Source: an uncultured Collinsella sp.
GTDB lineage: Bacteria > Actinomycetota > Coriobacteriia > Coriobacteriales > Coriobacteriaceae
Length of the DNA: 34,606 nucleotides
Direction of reading: 5' to 3'
Assembly: GCA_900547125.1 (NCBI GenBank)
Contig: URFU01000006.1
Location: 1 to 34,606, forward strand
Under the pieces are notes generated by a model. That model was not told where the DNA came from and did not search any database. It saw only the letters and a list, made by a program, of their open reading frames with translations. The translations under genes and the position numbers were made by a program. Numbering within the stretch: position 1 is the stretch's first letter; each line of letters begins with the position of its first letter. Of this stretch, positions 6,377 through 13,781 are shown in pieces.

Positions 6377-8167
6377 ATGCATGCCAAAGAAATCACCGAG
6401 ACAATTAAAAACTACATGCAATGTGACACCATTGGCCTTCAAGCTTTAGTCCTACATGGCGAATGGGGTTCGGGGAAGACGTATTATTGCGAGAACGATC
6501 TTAAGCCTGCGCTTAAGGAATTAGGTATAAAGGTATGCCGTGTATCGCTATTCGGCGTTTCCGATTATGACGAGATTTGCAATAGGGTCCTAGCCTCTTG
6601 GCTTCATTTTTCTGAAAACTCAACGAAGCGCATTGATGCCGCAAAAAATGTTTTTAAGAAAGGCGCAATTGACGTTAGCAAGTCAATTGCAAGCAAACGG
6701 CTAGCAAAAATTGGAATTCAGGTTTCCATTAAACCTGACTTATTACTATCTTTAATTGGAATGAATAAAGTTCTCGTGATATTGGACGATTGCGAGCGTA
6801 GCAGCTTCGCTCATGATGACCGCTCTTTTCTTGGGTTTGTTAACAATATGGTCGAAAACCATGGCTGGCATGTGATGCTTATCAGAAATCAGCCGCTGTC
6901 TTTTGAGGATGACTGTTCTGTTGAAAAGGCGGTTATTAGCCAAATTGAGTATGAGCCAGATCTACAAGCGCTTTACCGGGCAATAGTAAAGGATCAGTTA
7001 TCCATTCCCAAACAGATTGACTTCAAAGTCAAGGATGCAGTTATCGACGGACTTAAGGACTCCCTTATCAACGCAAGAGCTCTATCAAGATCAATCCCGT
7101 GTATTAACTACGCGTTAAGCTCGTCGGCTCTTGTCGATGAGTCTATAGATTTTCATGGAAGAGTAAAAGCGTTCTCAGATTTTGTTGGATATGCAGTTCA
7201 AGCATCAGCAGGAATAGTTCCTAATGAGCCAAAAGACGCGAATAGCTCAATGAGCATTTTCGACGAGTCTGAACTCCAAGAATATGATTATTATCTTACT
7301 TTATCAAAGGCGCTTGCTCCCTTAACTGAAGGGAAAGATGTAGACCAAGAGACTGTTAAGAGTTCTTTCAACAAATTTGTACTGGAGAAAAACCCCAATT
7401 CTGCTGCAGATGTCGAGGCCCAAGAAATGGAATACCATTGGGGCGCTTTACGGAGTTTGGAAGACGGTCAGGTTGAATTGCTCGCGAACCATCTTAAAAA
7501 CATACTAGCTAAGGGACAGTATTCTCAAGTATGGTTCTATAAGATTATCAGACATTCGCTCGATCTTATTAATCTTGGGTTCTGGGATGATTCATTTCGC
7601 GAGAAGCTTCTCGATTCGCTTCGGCTAGCCGCTAATCATGACCCCAAGTGCGACGCTGCCGCCTTGAGGCAAGAACGAGAAAATATAAATGATTTTTATG
7701 GTACAGATGCCAATCTCATAATGGACAAACTTATAACTAAGGTTGAACAAGATGAAAGGGAGCGAGATTTAAATCTCATCAGTCTTGAGTTTTCTAAAGT
7801 TGACCAGAGCACAGGTAAAACTATCTCTGCGTTTTTTGAAGAAGCAATAAAATCCGAGTACCAAAATAGAATATTGAATGTACCAGCTGAAACCGTGGCC
7901 ATGTCAACCTATGAAGGAACAGCCGACTCACAAAATTCCCTACATTCATTTTTTCATACCGGCATGAAAAAATATAAAGACAAGCATAGCCTGAATGAAG
8001 CCATTGAATGGTTAAAAATGATTGACACTCGACTTGTCAAAGTGGGGTCCAAATCTCGCATGGGCGGACTGAGGACCAAATGGATTCGCAATGACATCAA
8101 GCAGGCAATAGCAACGTTAAATGAAAGGGCGAAGAATATATCGACTGATTCCGATGTATATATGTGA
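6377..8167 (+). CDS. P-loop NTPase, KAP/STAND-like, candidate defence protein
   Basis: The 596-residue protein has a Walker A motif, GEWGSGKT (residues 28-35), near its N-terminus. A SLFGVSDYDEI segment follows near residue 57, then a Walker B motif VLVILDDCERS (132-142). The GEWGSGKS/T plus SLFG plus LDDxER layout is typical of KAP-family and related bacterial P-loop NTPases, several of which act in phage defence. No membrane helices are evident, unlike many KAP proteins. The long helical C-terminal half is unrecognised and may be a sensor. ATG 6377 is chosen because GGAG lies nine bases upstream; TTG 6362 lies on top of that site. The gene is AT-rich compared with the flanking core genes, suggesting transfer. 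It stands alone downstream of a terminator. The defence role is inference. Confidence 0.8.
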   Translation: MHAKEITETIKNYMQCDTIGLQALVLHGEWGSGKTYYCENDLKPALKELGIKVCRVSLFGVSDYDEICNRVLASWLHFSENSTKRIDAAKNVFKKGAIDVSKSIASKRLAKIGIQVSIKPDLLLSLIGMNKVLVILDDCERSSFAHDDRSFLGFVNNMVENHGWHVMLIRNQPLSFEDDCSVEKAVISQIEYEPDLQALYRAIVKDQLSIPKQIDFKVKDAVIDGLKDSLINARALSRSIPCINYALSSSALVDESIDFHGRVKAFSDFVGYAVQASAGIVPNEPKDANSSMSIFDESELQEYDYYLTLSKALAPLTEGKDVDQETVKSSFNKFVLEKNPNSAADVEAQEMEYHWGALRSLEDGQVELLANHLKNILAKGQYSQVWFYKIIRHSLDLINLGFWDDSFREKLLDSLRLAANHDPKCDAAALRQERENINDFYGTDANLIMDKLITKVEQDERERDLNLISLEFSKVDQSTGKTISAFFEEAIKSEYQNRILNVPAETVAMSTYEGTADSQNSLHSFFHTGMKKYKDKHSLNEAIEWLKMIDTRLVKVGSKSRMGGLRTKWIRNDIKQAIATLNERAKNISTDSDVYM

Positions 8168-8385
8168 TTGCGTTTAGTCGCTCAATGGCTTGCCGACGCC
8201 GCGCGCTTGCTCGACGTTTCCGAAGCTTCCTTTCACCGATTGGCAAAACGATTTACACCTAATTTCCGGGTCGTTTTACAGGTAATTCGTTCGCCACTCG
8301 CCCTATCTCACTACACTAATAGCTACTGCTACCAGGGTATTTACTGGAGCAGCTTCCATTGGCTCTTGCGAAGATCGGAGCGGTT
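8168..8385. other. Intergenic stretch upstream of the surface-protein gene
   Basis: No gene is supported. An open frame from TTG 8168 has a composition unlike a real protein and runs across the start of the surface-protein gene in another frame. The segment should contain the promoter of the surface-protein gene, but I see no convincing -35/-10 pair. Confidence 0.4.
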
Positions 8386-8462
8386 ATGTTTGCTGCCGCG
8401 TTCCACACTAGCCGTCACTACATCCTGTTTACCGTCATGGCCTGCCTTTGCGTTTTGCTGGG
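8386..8462 (+). pseudogene. 5' piece of an LPXTG surface-protein gene: start and signal peptide, cut by an IS
   Basis: ATG 8386 has GGAG five bases upstream. It encodes MFAAAFHTSRHYILFTVMAC and onward to LCVLLG, the charged n-region and hydrophobic core of a signal peptide. The frame then runs into the insertion sequence at 8463 and stops at 8494-8496. When the IS and one target duplication are removed, it joins in frame to 9833, giving ...CVLLGGPSYAAGA-DC..., with a plausible signal-peptidase site after AAGA (residue 34). The restored gene is 1095 nt, 364 residues plus stop. Confidence 0.88.
8455..8462 (+). repeat. Target site duplication, left copy
   Basis: TTGCTGGG lies directly outside the left terminal repeat and is repeated exactly at 9825-9832. 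Eight bases is a usual duplication length for the IS256 family. Confidence 0.93.
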
Positions 8463-8491
8463 GGTACCGTCAAGATTCTTTCGCAAATTGA
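8463..8491 (+). repeat. Left terminal inverted repeat of the IS
   Basis: Begins GGTACCGTC and ends TTCTTTCGCAAATTGA. The last 16 bases match the right repeat perfectly in inverted orientation. Confidence 0.9.
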
Positions 8492-8518
8492 TTTAACCGT
8501 CCTCGGCCCCGTCCTCTT

Positions 8519-9709
8519 CTAGCCCTCCGCCTTTCCCCTCAGCTCGTCCATCTCCTCCAGCTTCGACATGTCCAGGTACCTCCTCTTGCCCCACTCGTGC
8601 TCCACTATGTACTTCAGCCTCGCCGTCACCAGCATGAGGGCCGAATTGCCGTCCGGGAAGGTCCCGACGACCCTCGTCCTCCTCCTGATCTCGCGGTTGA
8701 TGCGCTCGATCCCGTTGTCCGTCCTGATCCGGCGCCAGTGCTCAGGCGGGAATTCCGTGTAGGCAAGCGTCTCGGCGAACCCGTCGCGCACCGTCCTCGC
8801 GGCCGCCCCGAGCCGCATCGACTCCAGCTTCTCCGCCACCTCCTCGGCCTTTCTGGCGCATGCCTCGCGCGATTCCTGCGCGTGGATTGCCTTCAGCATG
8901 CGCGCCGCGGCCTTCCGCCTGGTCACGGGAACCCTTCCCAGCACGTTGCGGTAGAAATGCACCGTGCAGCGCTGGTAGCGGGCCCCGGGGAACACCTCCT
9001 CGAGCGCACCGAGCATCCCCGCGCACTTGTCGCCGGTGACGAGCCGCACGCCGGAGAGCCCGCGCCCCTTGAGCCAGGAGAAGAACTCGCGCCAGGACTC
9101 CGCGGACTCGGTGTATCCCTCGGAGCAGCCGATGATCTCCCGGTCGCCGGCGGAGTTGACGTCGATGGCGACCAGCACGGCCACGTTCTCGTAGGACCCT
9201 CCCCAGCTGCGCTTGAGGTAGATGCCGTCGACGAAGACGTAGGGGTAGCCGCCATCGAGCGGCCTCTGCCGCCAGGCCTCGATGGACGCGAAGGCCCTCT
9301 CGTTGAGGTTGGAGACGGTGCCGGAGGACACCGGCGCTCCCCACAGGAGCTCGGAGACGTCCTCGATCCTCCTGGTCGAGACGCCCGCCAGGTACATCTC
9401 GACGATGGCCTCCTCGACCGAGGTCTCGCGCCTGCGGTAGCGCTCGATGACGGCCGTCTGGAAGGTCGCCCCGCGGAGCTTCGGCACGCTGAGCTCGACT
9501 TCCCCGGCTCCCGTGACGAGCCTCCTCGTGTAATGGCCGCTGCGGTAGGCCTCCCGGCCCGCCGTCCTCTCGTAGCGCCCGGCCCCGACGAGCTCCGACG
9601 CCTCCTCGTCGAGCAGCGCGTTGAGCGTCTCCTCTACGGTCTTCCTCACCAGATTCTTTATGTCGTTGCGCAGCGACTCCTCGTCGACTGATACGATGTT
9701 CGCAGACAC
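8519..9709 (-). CDS. IS256-family (Mutator-type) transposase
   Basis: This DDE transposase cuts and re-inserts the surrounding element. The 396-residue protein has a normal length for the family. Family motifs are visible: an N-terminal region ending RRRETSVEEAIVEMYLAGVS, the first Asp in VFVDGIYLKRSW, the second in VTGDKCAGM, CTVHFYRN in the central part, and the Glu region NGIERINREIRRRTRVVGTFPD. GTG 9709 is taken as start because AAGGGGG lies eight bases upstream. That ribosome site and start codon can pair with an upstream arm (see 9706-9780). The gene occupies most of the IS and shows no frameshift. Confidence 0.95.
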   Translation of the reverse strand: MSANIVSVDEESLRNDIKNLVRKTVEETLNALLDEEASELVGAGRYERTAGREAYRSGHYTRRLVTGAGEVELSVPKLRGATFQTAVIERYRRRETSVEEAIVEMYLAGVSTRRIEDVSELLWGAPVSSGTVSNLNERAFASIEAWRQRPLDGGYPYVFVDGIYLKRSWGGSYENVAVLVAIDVNSAGDREIIGCSEGYTESAESWREFFSWLKGRGLSGVRLVTGDKCAGMLGALEEVFPGARYQRCTVHFYRNVLGRVPVTRRKAAARMLKAIHAQESREACARKAEEVAEKLESMRLGAAARTVRDGFAETLAYTEFPPEHWRRIRTDNGIERINREIRRRTRVVGTFPDGNSALMLVTARLKYIVEHEWGKRRYLDMSKLEEMDELRGKAEG

Positions 9710-9780
9710 GGCCCGTGCCCCCTTCGTCGGTGATTTGTTGTTTAGTCGCTAGAAATCATATGACGGGGCGCGGGCCGTGT
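9706..9780 (-). promoter_or_regulatory. Inverted repeat that can sequester the transposase ribosome site and start codon
   Basis: On the minus strand ACACGGCCCGCGCCCC (9780-9765) can pair with GGGGCACGGGCCGTGT (9721-9706), with one mismatch, around a loop of about 43 nt. The second arm includes part of the AAGGGGG ribosome site and the GTG start. A transcript entering from outside the IS would contain both arms and fold; one starting inside the loop would not. This arrangement is known in other IS elements as protection against read-through expression. Its function here is inference. Confidence 0.6.
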
Positions 9781-9795
9781 TCCGCTATGCGGTTG

Positions 9796-9824
9796 TCAAT
9801 TTGCGAAAGAAATTATGCGTCACC
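9796..9824 (-). repeat. Right terminal inverted repeat of the IS
   Basis: On the minus strand it begins GGTGACGC and ends TTCTTTCGCAAATTGA, the inverted match of 8463-8491 at 22 of 29 positions. Confidence 0.9.
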
Positions 9825-9832
9825 TTGCTGGG
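9825..9832 (+). repeat. Target site duplication, right copy
   Basis: TTGCTGGG, identical to 8455-8462, lies immediately outside the right terminal repeat. Confidence 0.93.
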
Positions 9833-10850
9833 CGGGCCTTCTTATGCCGCGGGCGCGGACTGCCTGTTCATTGCGGGCGGTACGTACTACGAGCCTGGCG
9901 TGTCGGGTCCCGGGTGGGCTTGGGCCGATGCCGACCATCTGGAGCTTAACGGCTACACGGGCGAGGCCATTGGCGCCGATGGCGACCTAGTGGTCACGCT
10001 TGTGGGACAAAACTCCGTGGTCGAAACGCATGCGCCCGATGCGGACATTTCCATGAGCGGCATGGAGGTGTGGGGAAACCTTACGCTTTGCGGCCCCGGC
10101 TCGCTCACGGCGACGGGTTCGCAATGCGGAATCCATGTGTCCCAGGCGCTGGTGGTGGACGGCTGCACGGTCGATGCCAAGGCCGACGGGGCAGGTGTTG
10201 TTGGCCAGACCGTGGCCGGCATTGCCGCGGGTAGCTTGACGGTACGTGGCGGCGGGCGCGTTGTTGCCGCGGGCGCGGGATCCGATGCGGGCTTGCGCTT
10301 TTATGGCGTGCGCTTGCTCGACGAGGGATTTGGAACTGACGCTGCGAGCGAGACGCTTGTCGTGGATGCGTCCTGGCTGGATGCGACCGGTGCGGACGCC
10401 GGCGTTGCCTGCAATCGCGGGTCGCTCGTGGCCGCGCACTTTGTGACGCCTGCAGGCGGAGCCTTTGGTGCTGCCAGCGTGGTGGATGCTGACGGGGCCG
10501 TGGCAGCGCACGTGGTGATTGAGCCCGAGGGCGCCACCGCCCCGGCGGGGGAGACCGTTGCACCCGGCGGCGAGGTGCCGAGGGATAGCACGGGCGAGCC
10601 TACTGGTGGCGCCGACCCTGCTACGAGGCAACCCGGTGCGGGGCCGGCGACGGATCCTGCGGTGAAACCCGCAGCTACATCGCTCAAGACAACGGTCACC
10701 AGGACCACAGTCACCAAGACGACCAAGCCCAAATCCACTATGGCAACAACATCGGCGCTTCCCAAGACCGGCGGCGGCTACTGGATAGACGCCGCCTTAA
10801 CGCTGTTCCTGCTGGGAACAATGCTTCTGAGCGCCGCATATCGCTGCTGA
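9825..10850 (+). pseudogene. 3' piece of the LPXTG cell-wall surface protein, separated from its signal peptide by an IS
   Basis: The piece encodes the mature protein: a Gly/Ala/Val-rich region that looks like repetitive beta strands (GIAAGSLTVRGGGRVVAAG), then a Pro/Gly/Thr-rich stalk (TTVTRTTVTKTTKPKST), then the sortase signal LPKTGGG, a hydrophobic helix and a short tail ending YRC. It would be attached to peptidoglycan by sortase and act as a surface adhesin or binding protein. The strands resemble the beta-helix domains of Coriobacteriia surface proteins, from memory. The open frame continues back into the IS to a GTG at 9777, but that start has no signal peptide, so any product from it should not be exported normally. 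A terminator follows at 10905. Confidence 0.88.
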
Positions 10851-10904
10851 TGCGGTGCGATGCACTTGCCTGCGATACAAGAGCTCTGTAGGAGCTTTAA
10901 GGGC

Positions 10905-10934
10905 AACGCTTTCGGCAAGGGAGCGTTACTTTTT
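10905..10934 (+). terminator. Terminator after the surface-protein gene
   Basis: AACGCT (10905-10910) pairs with AGCGTT (10922-10927), extended inward by weaker pairs, and is followed by ACTTTTT. Confidence 0.65.
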
Positions 10935-10940
10935 CATGCA

Positions 10941-10946
10941 TATAAT
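10941..10946 (+). promoter_or_regulatory. Possible -10 element upstream of the MNT gene
   Basis: A consensus TATAAT lies about 90 bp before the MNT start and just after the terminator. No good -35 lies 16-18 bp upstream, so the assignment is tentative. Confidence 0.35.
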
Positions 10947-11036
10947 GTCTAACGTACAGCCATATGCGTTTCCGAAACAAGGACTATGTTTCGGCGCTGG
11001 CCCTCTGATGTTCTACTGTTGAACGGTAAATAACCC

Positions 11037-11426
11037 ATGATTTCGACTACCGACATATCCACTGCCGCCACCCGCGTGCTAGCTCACTACGACGTCAGCG
11101 AAGCATATTTATTTGGCTCGTTTGCCCGAGGCGAGCAAACGCCCGATAGCGATATTGACTTGCGCCTAGTCTGCGGCAACACCATGACGTTCGGCATGCT
11201 TTACGAACTCTCCTATGAGCTCGAGATGGAACTTGGGCGAAAGGTTGATATCGTCACCAACCCACCAGAGCACATGCGCCCTGCCTTCCGCAAAAGCATC
11301 GAGCAGGATGAGGTGCGTGTCTATGAAGCACTGCAAGCAGGACGAGGAACTTGCGAATGCCAGCCCGCGGCCTTTCCCTTCCAGAGAACCCAGCCCGGTG
11401 ACCCTCCAGGCCATTCGCGAAGGTGA
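11037..11426 (+). CDS. MNT-type nucleotidyltransferase (minimal NTase), apparently without its HEPN partner
   Basis: The first ~100 residues are a minimal nucleotidyltransferase. LFGSFARGEQTPDSDIDLRL (near residues 26-45) carries the G-S and D-x-D catalytic motif, and GRKVDIVT near 70-77 supplies the third acidic residue. In MNT-HEPN toxin-antitoxin pairs this protein transfers nucleotides to a HEPN RNase toxin and so neutralises it. Family members usually end near 'VYEA' at about 97-100 residues. Here the frame runs about 30 residues further into sequence that reads better in the next frame (11323-11511), suggesting the natural end was lost. No HEPN gene follows. The ribosome site before ATG 11037 is weak. 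Confidence 0.8.
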   Translation: MISTTDISTAATRVLAHYDVSEAYLFGSFARGEQTPDSDIDLRLVCGNTMTFGMLYELSYELEMELGRKVDIVTNPPEHMRPAFRKSIEQDEVRVYEALQAGRGTCECQPAAFPFQRTQPGDPPGHSRR

Positions 11427-11511
11427 TGCGTTCTTAGTGACGGGGGAGTCCGGTCGCTTCGACAACGGCGCCGATCTAATCGATGCAGCTCTAAAAGCTC
11501 CTGAAGCGTGA
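11323..11511 (+). pseudogene. Antitoxin-like reading frame overlapping the MNT end (possible RelB/DinJ-type remnant)
   Basis: The frame starting at ATG 11323 encodes about 62 residues and contains TLQAIREGDAFLVTGESGRF followed by DNGADLIDAALKA. This resembles the C-terminal part of RelB/DinJ-type antitoxins as I remember them, and not a HEPN protein. It overlaps the MNT frame by about 100 nt, more than usual. After its TGA (11509-11511) the same frame stays open for 66 further codons to 11712 (ENLTTEETVVLEVPDRRGTY onward), so a longer gene may have been broken by this stop. No downstream toxin gene of the RelE type is seen. Confidence 0.4.
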
Positions 11512-11693
11512 GAGAATTTAACCACCGAAGAGACTGTCGTCTTGGAGGTGCCTGATCGGCGAGGAACGTACCTCGCCAAATTTGTACGATTTGATCAAAT
11601 GTCAAAGCATATGCACCTGCTAATCGACGAGGTCGGCAATGCGGATAAGCCTTTTCTGCCTAGTGGCAGGCTTAATTCGCGATATCCTTCATG

Positions 11694-11702
11694 TGTTATA
11701 CT
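11694..11702 (+). promoter_or_regulatory. Extended -10 promoter for the ATPase/Toprim module
   Basis: TGTTATACT is a good extended -10 element (TGn followed by TATACT), about 40 bp before the ATPase start. The -35 region is weak, which extended -10 promoters tolerate. Confidence 0.5.
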
Positions 11703-11742
11703 TGAGCCATAAATTCTGTTTCAAGTATTCGAAAGGCTTGAG

Positions 11743-12918
11743 ATGAAGTTGTTAAAGGTTTGCTTCGACCATCTCTCGATGTTCGAAGACGGGTTATTCG
11801 AAATCGACCTGTTCGCCTCCGACCGCGTGACGGCCTCCGATGAGTCGGCCTTCGAGCTGGCGGACCATCTCTACGTGAATAGCGTCGTTGCGCTGGCGGG
11901 CATTAACGCTACGGGCAAGACAACAGCACTGAACCTGCTGGAGCTCGCCTGCCGCATTGTTGACGGCTCTCCGGCGCGCGGCGGCGGGCTCCCATCAACG
12001 TTCCCCGCCGCGTTCGACGGCCCGTCCAAGCTCAAGTGCGTCATATGGCACGCAGATCGTCTTTACTTGCTCGAGTCGGTGCTGCAGACTGTCGAAGGAG
12101 GCGACGACGGTCCCGAGCTGACGTTCTCCGATGAGGTGATTTCTTCGCTGCCAGCCAAGGCCCTCAAGCGCTCGACCCTGGCATCCTGGGCCGAAATCGA
12201 GAAACTCGCGTCCCCGCTGTGCGACCGTGCTCAGATGCCGGACTCTTGGGCGGCGCTTACGCCGCCTGACGTTTCCGTCGCAGCCGCTGTGCTCGCCAAG
12301 GACTTCGGCCATCGCATCCGAGCGACGGCATTGCGCGACGGTGGCTTCCGCCTCACTGAGAAATTCAACGGTCTCGACGACGTGCTTCGTGTTTTCGACT
12401 CTGGCATCGAGCACCTCGAGGTCCGGGACTCCGGTCGCGCCTTCGTACTGACGTTTACAGGTCGCGAGCCCATCACGATCTCCGAGCGGGGGCTCACCGA
12501 GGTGCTCTCATCCGGCACTGTACGTGGACTGGGGCTGGTGCAGCGCGCGATGAGGGTCCTGCGCTCCGGCGGCTACCTTTTAGTCGACGAGGTGGAGAAC
12601 CACCTTAACCGCCAACTGGTTAACGTCGTGCTTGATCTGTTTGCCGCCCACGGGACCAACCCCAACGGCGCAACGCTGGTTTTTACGACTCACTACCCGC
12701 AACTCCTCGATCACGTGCACCGCAAGGACAACGTGTTCTTTCTCGCCCAACGCAACAGCGGTGCGCGCGTGGTGAAGTACGCCGACCGCGTGAAACGCAT
12801 CGAGAACAAGAAATCGGAGGTATTCGCCTCGAACTTTGTGAAGGGGACCGCTCCGCGCTACGCCGACGTGCGCGCGCTTAAAGAGCTCGTCGCAGAGGAG
12901 GTGTCCGATGAGCGGTGA
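11743..12918 (+). CDS. ABC-type ATP-binding protein (AAA family, OLD/AriA-like class), defence module ATPase
   Basis: The 391-residue protein is a stand-alone ABC-class ATPase with an SMC/RecF-like fold. Visible features are Walker A GINATGKTT (53-61), a signature-like ERGLTEVLSSGTVRG (248-262), Walker B GGYLLVDEVEN (276-286, with Asp282-Glu283) and the H-loop FTTHYPQLLD (His317). There is no membrane segment or ABC-transporter partner. Such ATPases pair with Toprim or other nucleases in systems such as OLD, PARIS and AbiL. The next gene overlaps it by 11 nt and looks like such a partner. AAAGG lies six bases before ATG 11743, and an extended -10 promoter lies upstream. The defence role is inferred from architecture. 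Confidence 0.85.
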   Translation: MKLLKVCFDHLSMFEDGLFEIDLFASDRVTASDESAFELADHLYVNSVVALAGINATGKTTALNLLELACRIVDGSPARGGGLPSTFPAAFDGPSKLKCVIWHADRLYLLESVLQTVEGGDDGPELTFSDEVISSLPAKALKRSTLASWAEIEKLASPLCDRAQMPDSWAALTPPDVSVAAAVLAKDFGHRIRATALRDGGFRLTEKFNGLDDVLRVFDSGIEHLEVRDSGRAFVLTFTGREPITISERGLTEVLSSGTVRGLGLVQRAMRVLRSGGYLLVDEVENHLNRQLVNVVLDLFAAHGTNPNGATLVFTTHYPQLLDHVHRKDNVFFLAQRNSGARVVKYADRVKRIENKKSEVFASNFVKGTAPRYADVRALKELVAEEVSDER

Positions 12919-13438
12919 TAACGGTTTTCGCTTTGCGGGATATCATCCGATCATCTCCTGCGAGGGGACAGCGGAACAGGTGGCCGTGGACATTCTCCTC
13001 GAGGCGGACGCGCTCGTCTTTTCAGAGGCCGACGTCGTGGACGTCACCCGCCTGCGCAAGTCCCCAGATATCCAAGACAAGTTCCTCAACTACGACTATG
13101 ACTGGCCAGTCTGCGTCGTCAGGGTGCTGGACTCGAGGAAGGAGCGCTTCAAGCTCGGCAACCTGTACGCCGACCGTTTCCCGGTGGCTAACTACGTAAC
13201 TCATCCTGAGATAGAGGTACTGGCCATCATTCGAGAAGGCGCGTGGAGACGCTGGCATGGCGGACGCATGAAACCGAGCGACTTCTGCAAACAGGAGCTC
13301 GGAATGCACGAGGTGAAGAGGGAAGGCTTCCTCAAAAGATATTGGGATGCCGATTCGCTTACGGCAGCCGCTAAGGAATACAAGCGACTTTCGAAGATCC
13401 CCAAGGGCGAGTTGTGCCTGTCGGACCTCATCCTGTAA
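12908..13438 (+). CDS. Small Toprim-like partner of the ATPase, candidate nuclease
   Basis: The 176-residue protein starts with a strand-turn IISCEGTAEQVAVDILLE (residues 15-32), where Glu19 fits the conserved Glu of Toprim domains. VVRVLDSRKERFKLG (Asp75) fits the second acidic motif, and THPEIEVLAIIREG (Glu101, Glu103) resembles a segment seen in RloB/AbiLii-type partners. Other known partners are longer, so the family is uncertain. The start is supported by AGAGGAGG six bases upstream, and the gene overlaps the ATPase by 11 nt, implying translational coupling. The Lys-rich C-terminal part (KRYWDADSLTAAAKEYKRLSK) could bind nucleic acid. Nuclease activity is inferred. Confidence 0.7.
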   Translation: MSGDNGFRFAGYHPIISCEGTAEQVAVDILLEADALVFSEADVVDVTRLRKSPDIQDKFLNYDYDWPVCVVRVLDSRKERFKLGNLYADRFPVANYVTHPEIEVLAIIREGAWRRWHGGRMKPSDFCKQELGMHEVKREGFLKRYWDADSLTAAAKEYKRLSKIPKGELCLSDLIL

Positions 13439-13781
13439 AGGCTTTCAGCCACCGCAATACCCATAACGCTTTCCAAGACTACCGGCTGCCGCTTGATTGC
13501 CCTTTTCTCGGTGCTTTTCTTGCCATGCACGCCACAGCCATACCGCCCATTTCCGGAAGTGCGTGGAAATAGGAACCAGCCGAGCACAAACCAAATTTTG
13601 GCGTCAAAACCGCAGGTCGCGAAAGGGTATAACCGGGGTCTGGTTGGCGGAACTCGGTCTTTCCCCGCACTTCCAAACTCGGAGAGTCTTAGAAGCCAGT
13701 ATTGAATATCGGCAGCCAGTTGCCGAAAATCCATTTGAGGGATCCGTATCGTCGATATCATTCGAGAGGGGATGACGGGCG
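13439..13781. other. Non-coding stretch between the Toprim-like gene and the XRE-family gene
   Basis: No gene is supported; the open frames overlap on several strands and lack family matches. It contains the palindromic repeat at 13555-13674. GAGAGGGG at 13764-13771 is the ribosome site of the next gene. Confidence 0.6.
13555..13674. repeat. Palindrome-ended repeat, copy C (short form)
   Basis: Arms GGAAGTGCGTGGAAA (13555-13569) and its inverted match at 13660-13674 differ at one position. Inside is AAAACCGCAGGT followed directly by a GCGAAA block. Both blocks occur in the longer repeats at 17821-17979 and 18815-18972, where about 16 nt separate them. The arms differ from those of the long copies. 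Confidence 0.65.

Larger units (their letters stand above)
8463..9824 (-). mobile_element. Complete IS256-family insertion sequence, 1362 bp
   Basis: The ends are 29-bp imperfect inverted repeats, 8463-8491 and 9796-9824, matching at 22 of 29 positions. Both begin GGT and share the inner block TTCTTTCGCAAATTGA. The element is flanked by 8-bp direct repeats TTGCTGGG and carries a single transposase gene on the minus strand, filling most of its length. Size, repeat form, duplication length and transposase type all agree with IS256. The preserved ends and open transposase suggest recent, possibly still active, insertion. Confidence 0.95.

Noticed and set aside
8168..8491. Plus-strand frame of 107 residues after the NTPase gene
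   Set aside because: It overlaps the surface-protein start in a different frame, has no ribosome site, and its composition (Ser/Leu/Trp/Cys-rich) is not protein-like.
8172..9750. 11-bp direct repeat GTTTAGTCGCT at 8172-8182 and 9740-9750 as target duplication
   Set aside because: The second copy lies inside the IS, and the exact TTGCTGGG duplication outside the inverted ends explains the insertion.
9777..9824. GTG at 9777 as real start of the surface protein
   Set aside because: It lies inside the right end of the IS, has no signal peptide, and the natural start is at 8386.
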